Part shown: positions 1 through 5,888 of the stretch, piece by piece
Position numbering within the stretch: position 1 is the stretch's first letter
How the letters are laid out: every line of letters begins with the position of its first letter
DNA from: Variovorax sp.
GTDB taxonomy: Bacteria; Pseudomonadota; Gammaproteobacteria; Burkholderiales; Burkholderiaceae_C
Direction: 5' to 3'
Assembly (NCBI GenBank): GCA_028292835.1
Contig: JAQGLP010000563.1
Span: forward strand, 1 to 7,652
DNA length: 7,652 bases
Made by a program: the position numbers and the translations under genes
The notes under the pieces: model-generated
Database searches by the model: none
What the model saw: the letters and a program-made list of their open reading frames with translations, nothing else
Told to the model about the DNA's origin: nothing

Positions 1-2
1 GA

Positions 3-125
3 CTCGGCACTCGCCGGCCCCCGCTGCGGCCCGGTGTCCCAGATAAGTCCGCGCGGGCCATGGCGTTGGCCGGAGAGATCAATGAGCTCACCTCGTCGGC
101 CGACGACGGCCGGGGGCGACGATGA
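3..125 (+). CDS. possible 3' end of an upstream gene (partial, unrecognised)
   Basis: A frame open from the left window edge ends at TGA 123-125 and encodes a C-terminal stretch finishing DKSARAMALAGEINELTSS followed by an acidic then Arg-rich tail. Codons mostly end in G or C, as expected for coding DNA here, and the stop overlaps a following ATG (ATGA, 122-125), an arrangement typical of translationally coupled genes. There is no recognisable domain in about 40 residues, and an internal ATG at 60 could instead start a tiny 21-residue peptide. It could equally be chance open frame in GC-rich DNA; sequence left of the window would settle it. Confidence 0.25.
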   Translation, partial: LGTRRPPLRPGVPDKSARAMALAGEINELTSSADDGRGRR

Positions 126-256
126 GCAGCTTGGCGTCAGCGCAGAGACGGGCGGTCCTGGCGTCGGAGCTGGCCACCATGGTGGAACACGGACTTGAGC
201 GGCCCTACTGGTTCGGTACCCGGGGGCTAGGACGTTCAGGCGGGGACGGACGGTGA
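122..256 (+). CDS. small unrecognised ORF (44 aa), possibly a gene remnant
   Basis: ATG at 122 overlaps the stop of the preceding frame (ATGA). The product is a 44-residue peptide with an amphipathic-looking stretch (AQRRAVLASELATMVEHGLE) followed by RPYWFGTRG and a Gly/Arg tail. After the TGA at 254 the same frame stays open to a TAA at 458-460, including a GTG at 272 that would give a 62-residue product rich in V, A and D. One gene interrupted by a single in-frame stop is therefore possible. No clear Shine-Dalgarno sequence precedes the ATG, and I recognise no family. Codon use is less strongly G/C-ending than in the confident genes of this window. Confidence 0.22.
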   Translation: MSSLASAQRRAVLASELATMVEHGLERPYWFGTRGLGRSGGDGR

Positions 257-405
257 GGTGAACGCTGGCTCGTGTTCTATCGGGGTGCGGTGGCCGAGCT
301 GACCGTGGCGTCGCCGGCGGTTATGGACGCGCCCGATGTAGCCGTAGGGCAGCTCAGCGTGGACGATGCGGACGGCGGCCGCGTCTTTTTGCCTGGGCGG
401 TCGGC

Positions 406-558
406 ATGCCGCCAGCAGCTGTGGGAACGCCGTGCAGGGGCTGGTCACCGGTGGTCGTAATCGCCGTCTCCGTGCCCGCAGGGCTGGTGGTCCTGTTGTC
501 CATCGGCGCAGCCCGGTGGACCGCGCTCCGGCAGGTGCTGCCGAGCAGTGGCCGCTGA
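406..558 (+). CDS. possible small single-span membrane protein (50 aa)
   Basis: This frame reads from ATG 406 to TGA 556-558. It contains a clear hydrophobic run, VVVIAVSVPAGLVVLLSIG (about residues 16-34), flanked by Arg residues (CRGW before, RWTALRQ after), as expected of one transmembrane helix with positive flanks. No Shine-Dalgarno sequence is evident before ATG 406; GTG 451, at the start of the hydrophobic run, is an alternative start. The frame is open upstream of 406, so this could also be the C-terminal membrane anchor of a larger gene whose 5' part is frameshifted. No family recognised. The hydrophobic segment is the main reason to list it rather than treat it as noise. Confidence 0.28.
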   Translation: MPPAAVGTPCRGWSPVVVIAVSVPAGLVVLLSIGAARWTALRQVLPSSGR

Positions 559-860
559 ATCGGCTGGACCGCCGCTCCATGGCTGGCCGGGCCGGCGGTC
601 TCAGCGCAGTCGCCTCCCCGCTCTGGCAGCCTGCGCAGCAACGGCTTGTCCCGCAGGGACATCTACGCAGGGCCTGATGCGGCCGGTGTCGGTGATGTTC
701 ACGGCGGCTTCTGCCGGCAGCGCGACGGTCTGATCGATCGTGCGTGGACACCGCACCGGTCGCCGGGCTCCAGGTACGAGATCGCGGTGCCTCGCGCCCT
801 CGACGGGGCGCGGACCACCGGGCAGGCCGGCAAGGACCTCGGTGCATCGGTACGGCGACG
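559..860. other. 302-base stretch without a supported gene
   Basis: Several frames are open, as is usual at this GC content, but none shows a domain, a clear ribosome binding site or consistent coding bias. The longest plus-strand candidate starts at TTG 646 and runs to TAG 961-963 (105 codons). Its second half lies antisense to the DUF1918 gene, which makes it unlikely as a whole, although its first half has reasonable codon composition. The stretch holds the hairpin at 793-812 that may terminate the minus-strand transcript coming from 2702. Confidence 0.5.
793..812 (-). terminator. candidate terminator hairpin after the CBS/Usp/DUF1918 unit
   Basis: A perfect inverted repeat CGCGCCC-TCGACG-GGGCGCG (7-bp arms, 6-base loop) lies about 50 bases beyond the stop codon of the DUF1918 gene (861-863, minus strand). 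There is no T-run after it, which is common in high-GC actinobacteria, so termination is inferred only from position and stem strength. Such stems also arise by chance at this base composition. Confidence 0.3.
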
Positions 861-1061
861 TCAGCCACTCACCCGGGTCGCCGGCGGGTGGGCCAACAGC
901 ACGGCGCCCGAGCCCGAGAAGACGACGCTGGTCCGATCGTCGTCGGTCCAGCGGATGACATAGGACGGCGTCCCGTCGGATCCGAGGATCTGACCCAGCC
1001 GAGAAGGCGCGTCCAGCACGCGACCCCGGACGAGCAGCCAGTTTCCGACCACGGCCTCCAC
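861..1061 (-). CDS. DUF1918 family protein (66 aa)
   Basis: This is a small soluble protein of the actinobacterial DUF1918 family. The N-terminal MEAVVGNWLLVRGRVLD, the central GQILGSDGTPSYVIRWTDD and the VVFSGSGAVLL segment match the family pattern of an opening AxVGDxLVV strand, a GEIxEVxGxDGxPPYxVRW core and a closing VFPGPDA strand. It is about the usual length. The start is GTG at 1061, one base after the upstream Usp stop (TGA, C, GTG). A GGGAGGG purine tract within the last Usp codons supplies the Shine-Dalgarno sequence, so translation is probably coupled. The biochemical function of the family is unknown; mycobacterial members include Rv2302 and the dormancy-regulon protein Rv0569. 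Those members are small beta-rich proteins sometimes suggested to bind nucleic acid, which the sequence here does not test. Confidence 0.88.
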   Translation of the reverse strand: MEAVVGNWLLVRGRVLDAPSRLGQILGSDGTPSYVIRWTDDDRTSVVFSGSGAVLLAHPPATRVSG

Positions 1062-1062
1062 G

Positions 1063-1965
1063 TCAGCCCTCCCGCTGGGCTGCGAGCGGGACGACCGCTA
1101 CCGGGCAGGCGCTCCGGTGCAGGACCCCGTGGATCGTGGACGTCAGCGTGGCGACCTTGCTGCGTGGTCGGTGGCCGACCACCAGCAACTGGGCGGTCAG
1201 GGCTGCCGCCAGCAGGCCGCGAGCCGTCTTGTCGCGGAGGACCACCTCACGGACGTGCAGGTCAGGCTGCTTCTCCCGCCAGCCGGCGAGGGCCTCGGCC
1301 AGGACCCGTTGCTCGTCGTCGCGAACGCCTTCCCAGTCGAGCAGCGGACCCACCGAGAGATAGGCAGGGTCCAACCCGGACTCCCGCCACACGTGCACGG
1401 CCACGAGGTCGGTGCTGAGGGCAGCGGCCTCCTCGACGGCGAAGGCGAGGACGACGTCGTCGCCCCGACTCCCTTCCACGCCCACTACGACGGACCGACG
1501 GTCGCTGACGGTCACGGACAGGTCATCCGGCAGCACGACGACCGGGCAGGAGGAATGGGCGACGACGCCGCTGGCGGTCGACCCCAGCGTCAGGCCCGCG
1601 ACCCCGCCGACACCGCGACTGCCCAGCACGAGGAGTTGCGCTTCAGCCGACATGTCCCGCAGCACGTTCACGGGCCCACCCTCGGCGACCCACCAGGTCA
1701 CCTCGCCAGCTCCATCGCCGGTGACGGCGGACAGCTCGGCCGCGAGCGAGTGGAGGGCATCTGCGGCACCGCCGCGCAGCGCCGTGGGGAGATCAGGCTG
1801 TCGGGCGACGGTAACGACGTCGCGGAACGGCGAGGAGAGGACGTGGACCAGCCGCAACGGCGCCTGGCGGCGCCGCGCCTCCTCGGCCGCCAGGTGCGCG
1901 GCACGCAGGCTGTCGGGGGAGCCATCGATCCCGGCGATCACCGGCCGGGTGGACGTCTGGATCAT
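1063..1965 (-). CDS. universal stress protein, tandem UspA domains (300 aa), second ATP site degenerate
   Basis: This is a cytoplasmic double-UspA-domain protein of the actinobacterial type. Domain 1 (about residues 7-146) opens with PVIAGIDGSPDS, with the nucleotide-contacting Asp14. It carries a complete ATP motif G-2x-G-9x-G-S at G115, G118, G128 and S129, followed by the SSCPVVVLP closing strand. Domain 2 (about 157-295) opens with VVVGVEGSRGDD, where Glu164 replaces the Asp. Its motif reads GHRPRSKVATLTSTI: Pro267 replaces the second Gly and Thr277 the third, so this half probably does not bind ATP normally. The ATG at 1965 has GAGGAG seven bases upstream. The gene follows the CBS-BON gene after 68 bases and abuts the DUF1918 gene by one base, which suggests an operon. 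In mycobacteria such double Usps (for example Rv2623) bind ATP and are linked to slowed growth; that role is only transferred by analogy. Confidence 0.93.
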   Translation of the reverse strand: MIQTSTRPVIAGIDGSPDSLRAAHLAAEEARRRQAPLRLVHVLSSPFRDVVTVARQPDLPTALRGGAADALHSLAAELSAVTGDGAGEVTWWVAEGGPVNVLRDMSAEAQLLVLGSRGVGGVAGLTLGSTASGVVAHSSCPVVVLPDDLSVTVSDRRSVVVGVEGSRGDDVVLAFAVEEAAALSTDLVAVHVWRESGLDPAYLSVGPLLDWEGVRDDEQRVLAEALAGWREKQPDLHVREVVLRDKTARGLLAAALTAQLLVVGHRPRSKVATLTSTIHGVLHRSACPVAVVPLAAQREG

Positions 1966-2033
1966 GGTTCGCTCCTCGAACGGGTCGGACGGTGGTCAGA
2001 CGGCCGCGGCGGCGGTCGGCTGGTGTTCGGCGG

Positions 2034-2702
2034 TCACCGCGACCGTCGTCGGTCCAGCCGGACGGCGACGACCCCGGGAACCGTCCGGGTCAGGGTCTGC
2101 ACCGTCGCGGCGTCCACGGCGACGTCCTCGTCAGCGGAGTCGGTCACAGGTGCGTCCACGAGGTGCCCCTCGGAGCGGGCGTCCTGCGAGGGGGAGATGT
2201 GCACGACACCCTCGGTGACCTTGACGGTCCACGAGTTCGTCCGCCCGGTGTAGGCGTCAACGAGATGGCGGACGTCAAACGCGATCTCGTCGTCCGGACG
2301 AACTAGGGTGCGAAGCACGTCCCGGCGGCTGACGATCCCGACGAGCCGGTGATCTTCGACCACCGGCAGGCTGCGCAGCCCTTCGTCGAGGAAGATCTGA
2401 ACGATGTCGGCAATGTCGGCCGTGGCAGGAACGGAGCGGACGGCTGTGGTCATCACGCCGCGGACGACCGGCGACGGAACCGCACCCCCAGCATCCTCCC
2501 GGCGCAGGTGCAGACGCGGGTCCTGCGGAAGTCGGCCGCGGAGCACGTCGGCCTCGGCGACAATCCCGATGACGGCCCGCCGTCCGTCGACCACCGGCAG
2601 CGCGGCGAAGCCGCGGGCGGCCATCACCTCGGCGGCGAACTTCGCCGACGTGTCCGGCCCGACGGCGGCTACCTGCATGGTCATGATTTCCCTGACCTGC
2701 AC
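2034..2702 (-). CDS. CBS-pair protein with C-terminal BON-like domain (222 aa)
   Basis: Two CBS repeats form a Bateman module. CBS1 (about residues 6-57) begins VREIMTMQVAAVGPDT and includes GFAALPVVDG and IGIVAEADVLRG. CBS2 (about 81-133) begins RGVMTTAVRSVPATAD and includes GLRSLPVVED and VGIVSRRDVLR. Such modules usually bind adenine nucleotides as a sensor. The C-terminal part (about 138-217) looks like a BON domain: DVRHLVDAY, WTVKVTEGVVHIS, then TVQTLTRTVPGVVAVRLD. It carries an acidic insertion of roughly 20 residues where the usual short VxLxG turn would be. No signal peptide is visible, so it is probably cytoplasmic. The GTG start at 2702 is chosen because AGGAG lies about seven bases upstream; internal ATGs at codons 7 and 9 lack this. 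It is probably the first gene of the unit with the Usp and DUF1918 genes. The CBS-pair protein Rv2626c is a dormancy-regulon relative in general type but lacks BON. Confidence 0.92.
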   Translation of the reverse strand: MQVREIMTMQVAAVGPDTSAKFAAEVMAARGFAALPVVDGRRAVIGIVAEADVLRGRLPQDPRLHLRREDAGGAVPSPVVRGVMTTAVRSVPATADIADIVQIFLDEGLRSLPVVEDHRLVGIVSRRDVLRTLVRPDDEIAFDVRHLVDAYTGRTNSWTVKVTEGVVHISPSQDARSEGHLVDAPVTDSADEDVAVDAATVQTLTRTVPGVVAVRLDRRRSR

Positions 2703-2800
2703 GACTGTCTCCTAGCGGAGGAATGACTGGGCTCTTGCCGGCTGGCTTCGACGCTAGGCAGTGGGAGCGGCCGGCTCCAGGGTCGTGCGGTGGCACCGCC

Positions 2801-2816
2801 AGGGACCTCAGGCCCT
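2801..2816. promoter_or_regulatory. DosR/DevR-like box 1 (faces the CBS-BON gene)
   Basis: The sequence AGGGACCTCAGGCCCT is an imperfect inverted repeat. Against the mycobacterial DosR core as I remember it (SGGGACTWWAGTCCCS) it matches at 11 of 16 positions, keeping the GGGAC and CCC arms at the right spacing. Exactly 98 bases separate it from the CBS-BON start codon at 2702. It shares GACCTNNGGCCC with box 2. A role as operator is inferred from motif, placement and gene content; no regulator gene lies in the window. Confidence 0.5.
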
Positions 2817-2914
2817 GGCCTGGGGAGGAACTCGACCGGACCACGCGGTCATGACGCCGGATGCGACGGATGCCCTCCCTGATGCCCGCCCGGCGACCAC
2901 TGCGGCCGGGCTCA

Positions 2915-2930
2915 GGGGACCTACGGCCCT
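2915..2930. promoter_or_regulatory. DosR/DevR-like box 2 (faces the plus-strand Usp gene)
   Basis: The sequence GGGGACCTACGGCCCT matches the remembered DosR core (SGGGACTWWAGTCCCS) at 12 of 16 positions and box 1 at 13 of 16. It ends 98 bases before the ATG at 3029, the same distance that box 1 has from its own gene, so the two sites are placed symmetrically in the divergent region. This pairing makes chance occurrence less likely, although GC-rich DNA favours such arms. Confidence 0.52.
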
Positions 2931-3028
2931 CCGGGAAAGGCCCTCAGACCGCTCGGCCGGATGCCCGTGCCCGTCATGCTGGCGAGGAGCGCCGGTGGAT
3001 GCCGGGCCCCCCGGACGGAGGATCTGGC

Positions 3029-4042
3029 ATGAACGCAACGGCAGAGCGTGCAGGAGCGGACGGCACCGGACGGCGGTCGCCGCGAGTGGTCGTCGGGGTG
3101 GACGGTTCGCCCGGCTCACAGGCAGCGCTAGAGTACGCGTTGGTCACCGCCGCCCGGCGCGGCGCGCAGGTCCAGGTCGTGTCCACGTTCGCCATCCAGC
3201 TGATGTGGACCGGGGGCTATGCGCCGGGCGTTCCCGAGGCCGGCGTGGCCCGGCCCGGCACGGAGCGGCGAGCCCGCGACATGGTGGTCGCAGCGCGCAC
3301 CGCCCCGACCGTCACTGCTGTACCCGGCGCGGCCGAGGTGCACACGGAGATCATCGTCTCCGCTGTTCATGCGGCGCAGTTCCTCGTCGAGGCTGCCGTC
3401 GACGCCGACCTGCTGGTCGTGGGCAGCCGCGGACGCGGCGCGGTGCGCAGCGCACTGCTGGGTTCGGTGGCTCTGCACTGCGTGACCCATGCGACTACCC
3501 CGGTGGTCGTCGTCCACCCGACGGTTCCCGGCCATTCGGGGCGCGGCCCGGTCATCGCCGGGATCGACGGCTCCCCGTTGTCCCGGGCGGTCCTGACGGC
3601 TGCGGTCGAGGAGGCCGCGCGGCTCGACGCCGAGGTGGTCGCCGCGACCACCTACGAGATGGCCGATTACTGGACTTCGGTGTCCACCGTTCTCGTCCCG
3701 ACCAATGATGAGGTGCGCGCCGGTGTCCGACGCGGTGCCGAGGACCTGCTGCGCGACGTGCTGTCGGACTATCGGGTCCGGACCGGGTTGCCCGCCCCGC
3801 TCGGGCGCGTGTCGATCGCGGAAGGACCGGCTGCGGACCTCCTCATCGACTGGGCCAGAGGTGCGGAGATCCTCGTGGTGGGCACCCATGGGCACGGTGC
3901 GCTGCGCGGGCTGTTCCTCGGATCCGTGGCTCTCACCTGCGCCATGCACAGCCCCTGTCCGGTGCTGATGGTGCGCCCGCGAGACGACGAGGACGGCGCT
4001 GTGCAATCGCTGCCCGTCGAGCAGGCCACGGCCTCGGTGTAG
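3029..4042 (+). CDS. universal stress protein, tandem UspA domains, both ATP motifs intact (337 aa)
   Basis: This is a cytoplasmic double-UspA protein. Domain 1 (about residues 18-164) opens RVVVGVDGSPGS with Asp25. Its ATP motif is G132-SR-G135-RGAVRSALL-G145-S146, and it closes with TPVVVVHP. Domain 2 (about 174-317) opens PVIAGIDGSPLS with Asp180, has the motif G285-TH-G288-HGALRGLFL-G298-S299, and closes CPVLMVRP. Both halves therefore fit G-2x-G-9x-G-S fully, unlike the minus-strand Usp. A longer N-terminus from 2861 is possible in frame. I chose ATG 3029 because GGAGGA sits six bases upstream and Usp homology begins soon after. A polar tail of about 20 residues follows domain 2. The gene is divergent from the CBS-BON gene across the two boxes, appears monocistronic, and is convergent with the genes on its right. 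The expected role is ATP-dependent stress or dormancy adaptation; the exact target cannot be read from sequence. Confidence 0.94.
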   Translation: MNATAERAGADGTGRRSPRVVVGVDGSPGSQAALEYALVTAARRGAQVQVVSTFAIQLMWTGGYAPGVPEAGVARPGTERRARDMVVAARTAPTVTAVPGAAEVHTEIIVSAVHAAQFLVEAAVDADLLVVGSRGRGAVRSALLGSVALHCVTHATTPVVVVHPTVPGHSGRGPVIAGIDGSPLSRAVLTAAVEEAARLDAEVVAATTYEMADYWTSVSTVLVPTNDEVRAGVRRGAEDLLRDVLSDYRVRTGLPAPLGRVSIAEGPAADLLIDWARGAEILVVGTHGHGALRGLFLGSVALTCAMHSPCPVLMVRPRDDEDGAVQSLPVEQATASV

Positions 4043-4093
4043 ACGTCGGGTGTGGGCGTGGGCGCCGGGATCTCACCGACTCGGCCGCCAGAA

Positions 4094-4378
4094 CTACGCG
4101 GTCGGTTCGGCGCGGCCGGCCGACCCCGGCTCCACCGACGCCCAACCCCGCTCCCGGTCCCAGCCCCGCTCCCGGTCCCGGCGCCGGTCGAGCCCGTGGC
4201 GGAAGAGCAGATGACCGCTGATGGCGGTCGCCACCACCAGGAGGACCAATGGGATAGCGGTGGTTGCGGTCGTGCTGACGGCTTCGGATCCGGTCAGCGG
4301 ATGTGTGACCCCGGCTCCTGGGTCATCGAGCCTGGCGTCCACCGGATCCCCGGCCGGCGTGCCGGCCGTGGCCGGCAC
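4094..4378 (-). CDS. small single-span membrane protein, possibly DUF6480-like (94 aa)
   Basis: The product has a polar N-terminus containing DPVDARLDDPGAGVTHP, one hydrophobic helix (AIPLVLLVVATAISGHLL, about residues 41-58) and a strongly charged tail. The tail includes a duplicated DRERGW (residues 68-73 and 74-79) encoded by an 18-bp tandem repeat. The N-terminal DPxDARLDDPGAGV resembles the DPxxTPGLDPGGGVPPG opening of actinobacterial DUF6480 proteins, which also have a single C-terminal-half helix; this is a weak match from memory. Codons mostly end in G or C. The GTG start at 4378 lacks a good Shine-Dalgarno sequence and coincides with the edge of a hairpin (4359-4378); no other start codon occurs upstream before the in-frame stop near 4490. 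It lies downstream of the nitroreductase and the next small protein on the same strand, and converges on the Usp gene. Confidence 0.5.
   Translation of the reverse strand: MPATAGTPAGDPVDARLDDPGAGVTHPLTGSEAVSTTATTAIPLVLLVVATAISGHLLFRHGLDRRRDRERGWDRERGWASVEPGSAGRAEPTA
4146..4181. repeat. 18-bp tandem duplication
   Basis: Two head-to-tail copies of CCCCGCTCCCGGTCCCAG (4146-4163 and 4164-4181) differ only at one base near the end (A versus G). On the minus strand the copies encode two successive DRERGW hexapeptides in the small membrane protein. Because 18 is a multiple of three the frame is kept, which mildly supports that frame being coding. Confidence 0.9.
4359..4378. other. 9-bp-arm inverted repeat at the start codon of the 94-aa gene
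   Basis: GTGCCGGCC and GGCCGGCAC are perfect reverse complements separated by two bases. The right arm ends exactly on the GTG start of the 94-residue minus-strand gene. Such a stem in mRNA could hinder initiation, or the repeat could be a protein site. With a two-base centre, a DNA-level or slightly opened RNA structure is needed. Chance is plausible because the sequence is all G/C-rich. Confidence 0.4.
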
Positions 4379-4534
4379 CGAGTCGGGACGGGGTGCGGCC
4401 GTCGCGATCGGTCCACGTTGCGGCGGTCCACACAGCCGTGCCCGAGCGCGCTCCGGCTGGTCGGGCGGTTTCCTCGAGCAGGAGGGCGGTCACCTGGTGG
4501 CGGGTGGCTGCCTGACCCGGGCCTGAGCGGACAT

Positions 4535-4846
4535 CTACCTGTCCATGTGCACGGCGATGGTCACCGCGATCTGCAGCACCGTGGTGAACAGCATCGTCAC
4601 GTACGAGGCCGGCTCGACCCGGTCCGACCACCGGGAGGAGGGGGTTGCGGCCGGCCCGCTGACGACGTCGGGGGCCGGGTCGCCTGGAGATGGCTGTGGG
4701 AGGGAGCGGTCTGCCTCACGACCCTCGCGTCCGGCCGTGCCGTGCCGGGAGCCCGCGGCCGGTCGCGGGTTGGCGGCCACCGCCATGGCAGCCGATGCGG
4801 CCGGGACGGAACGCGCGGACGGACGTCCCGGTGCTCGACGGACCAC
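4535..4846 (-). CDS. small protein with C-terminal membrane anchor, unrecognised (103 aa)
   Basis: The N-terminal two thirds are Pro/Ala/Arg-rich and probably disordered. The end (SYVTMLFTTVLQIAVTIAVH, about residues 81-100) is a single hydrophobic helix followed by only MDR, a tail-anchored layout. From about codon 57 onward nearly every codon ends in G or C, much more consistent than the other frames there, which is the best evidence that it is real. The start is uncertain. GTG 4846 lies 28 bases after the nitroreductase stop, with a GAGG three bases upstream that is closer than ideal; ATG at codon 21 gives an 83-residue alternative. The position suggests co-transcription with the nitroreductase and possible membrane partnership with it. 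No family is recognised. Confidence 0.48.
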   Translation of the reverse strand: MVRRAPGRPSARSVPAASAAMAVAANPRPAAGSRHGTAGREGREADRSLPQPSPGDPAPDVVSGPAATPSSRWSDRVEPASYVTMLFTTVLQIAVTIAVHMDR

Positions 4847-4874
4847 GTGCCTCGGGCGCCCCGGCCGGCCGGAG

Positions 4875-5888
4875 TCACTCGCCGGCCACGGTCTCCCAGG
4901 ATGCCGCCAAGGGCGCGATGGTGTCGTCCACCGGACGCCGTCCGGTGCGGGGCACCGGCTGGGCGCTGATCGAGGCCCAGCCCAGTCGGAGCAGCAGCTG
5001 CGGCTCGCCCCAGTCCGCCAGGAGGGACCGACGCAGGTCTGCCCGCGTCGACGCGACCTCCAGCGGCTGGCTGATCGGGTCGCTGGCCACCCCCCAGCGG
5101 GTCGCGGCGAGCAGCACCGCGCTCAACGCCTCGCCTGCGGCGAGTTCCTCCAGCGGTGAACTGTCGACGGTCGCCAGGAGCGCGAGCACGGTGCCATCGG
5201 TCTCGTCCCGGCCCAGGGTCTCCTGCTGCTGCTCCCGGACGTCGAACTCCCGGACCGGGATCGCGCCGTCGGGGCCGCGGGGCACGTTGACCGCAGGAAC
5301 GCCGTCCCGAGAGCCCCTTCCGCGTCCGGACCAGGCCGCCGTCTCCTCCGCCAGTCCCGGGGTGAGCGACTGCTCGACCGTCGCGTGCCTGACCAGTGCT
5401 GCGACGTGCAGGCGGTCGGCCTCCCCGGTCAGGATCCGGAGCGCCGCTCCCTCCACTTCGGCGGCCCGCTCGAGTTCCTCGAGGAGCTGATGGGGCAGCG
5501 GCCAGGTCGACATGACCCGGCGGTCGGACCGCCGGTTGTCTATCGCCGCGGCCAGCATGAGCTGCTCGACGGTCGGCTCCCCGGGGTACAGCTCGATCGC
5601 CGCCAGGTGCCCAGGGCGGGCCGGGTCGGGGAGCCGGTGGACCCTGCTGGACCAGCCGGCCGCGAGGAGCGCCACCCGGAGGTGGTGCAGCGCCGCACCG
5701 CAGCTGATGCGGAGGTCCCGGCCGTCGGGATCGGTGGCGGGCAGGGCGCGCGAGGAGTCGGCGAACAGGTGGATCGAGGAGTCGCCCAGCCGCCACTGCC
5801 ACGGCTGTGTGTTGTGCACCGACGGCGCGCGGTTGGCCAGGGCGATGGCGGCACGCGCGGTCGCGTGCTCTACGGGGACGGTGAGCAC
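4875..5888 (-). CDS. Acg-type nitroreductase-family flavoprotein (337 aa)
   Basis: This belongs to the actinobacterial Acg branch of the nitroreductase superfamily (mycobacterial Rv2032, Rv3127 and relatives, several of them dormancy-induced). Visible hallmarks are APSVHNTQPWQW (residues 21-32), RISCGAALHHLRVAL (60-74), DNRRSDRR (117-124), GVASDPISQPLE (266-277), PQLLLRLGW (296-304) and TGRRPVDDTI (315-324). Length is normal for the family at about 330 residues. The GTG at 5888 is chosen because GAGGAG sits five bases upstream and homology starts at once; a frame open to 6005 would add 39 residues without homology. Family members bind FMN, but Acg-type proteins often form lidded, pseudo-dimeric folds with little classic nitroreductase activity and have been proposed to sequester flavin. 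Whether this one is catalytic cannot be read here. It is divergent from the DUF4389 gene and followed by two small membrane proteins. Confidence 0.92.
   Translation of the reverse strand: MLTVPVEHATARAAIALANRAPSVHNTQPWQWRLGDSSIHLFADSSRALPATDPDGRDLRISCGAALHHLRVALLAAGWSSRVHRLPDPARPGHLAAIELYPGEPTVEQLMLAAAIDNRRSDRRVMSTWPLPHQLLEELERAAEVEGAALRILTGEADRLHVAALVRHATVEQSLTPGLAEETAAWSGRGRGSRDGVPAVNVPRGPDGAIPVREFDVREQQQETLGRDETDGTVLALLATVDSSPLEELAAGEALSAVLLAATRWGVASDPISQPLEVASTRADLRRSLLADWGEPQLLLRLGWASISAQPVPRTGRRPVDDTIAPLAASWETVAGE

Larger units (their letters stand above)
2703..3028. promoter_or_regulatory. divergent intergenic control region (CBS-BON / Usp)
   Basis: This 326-base region separates two divergent genes. 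It holds two 16-bp DosR-like boxes, listed separately, and the ribosome binding sites of both genes. I could not identify convincing -10/-35 hexamers. A frame of the plus-strand Usp stays open back to 2861, but that extension has no Usp homology, is rich in Arg and Pro, would run over the second box, and lacks a good Shine-Dalgarno sequence, so I treat it as untranslated. Confidence 0.7.

Noticed and set aside
188..206. GGACTTGAGCGGCCCT as another DosR-like box
   Set aside because: The arms are right in sequence but two bases too far apart for the standard site, and no supported gene starts at a fitting distance.
236..868. Minus-strand 210-codon open frame in the left flank
   Set aside because: The product is Arg/Pro-rich with no motif and no ribosome binding site, and the opposite strand holds a hydrophobic segment more like a real protein.
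646..963. Plus-strand 105-codon frame from TTG 646
   Set aside because: Its second half is antisense to the DUF1918 gene, it has no domain and no clear ribosome binding site; the first half alone is too little to call.
1117..2253. Plus-strand 378-codon open frame
   Set aside because: It is antisense to the Usp and CBS-BON genes and has no recognisable domain.
2861..3028. 56-residue N-terminal extension of the plus-strand Usp
   Set aside because: It lacks Usp homology, covers box 2, and the Shine-Dalgarno sequence sits before ATG 3029.
4597..5802. Minus-strand 401-codon open frame
   Set aside because: It is in another frame of the nitroreductase gene, Arg/Pro/Gly-rich, without motifs, while the nitroreductase frame carries all family hallmarks.
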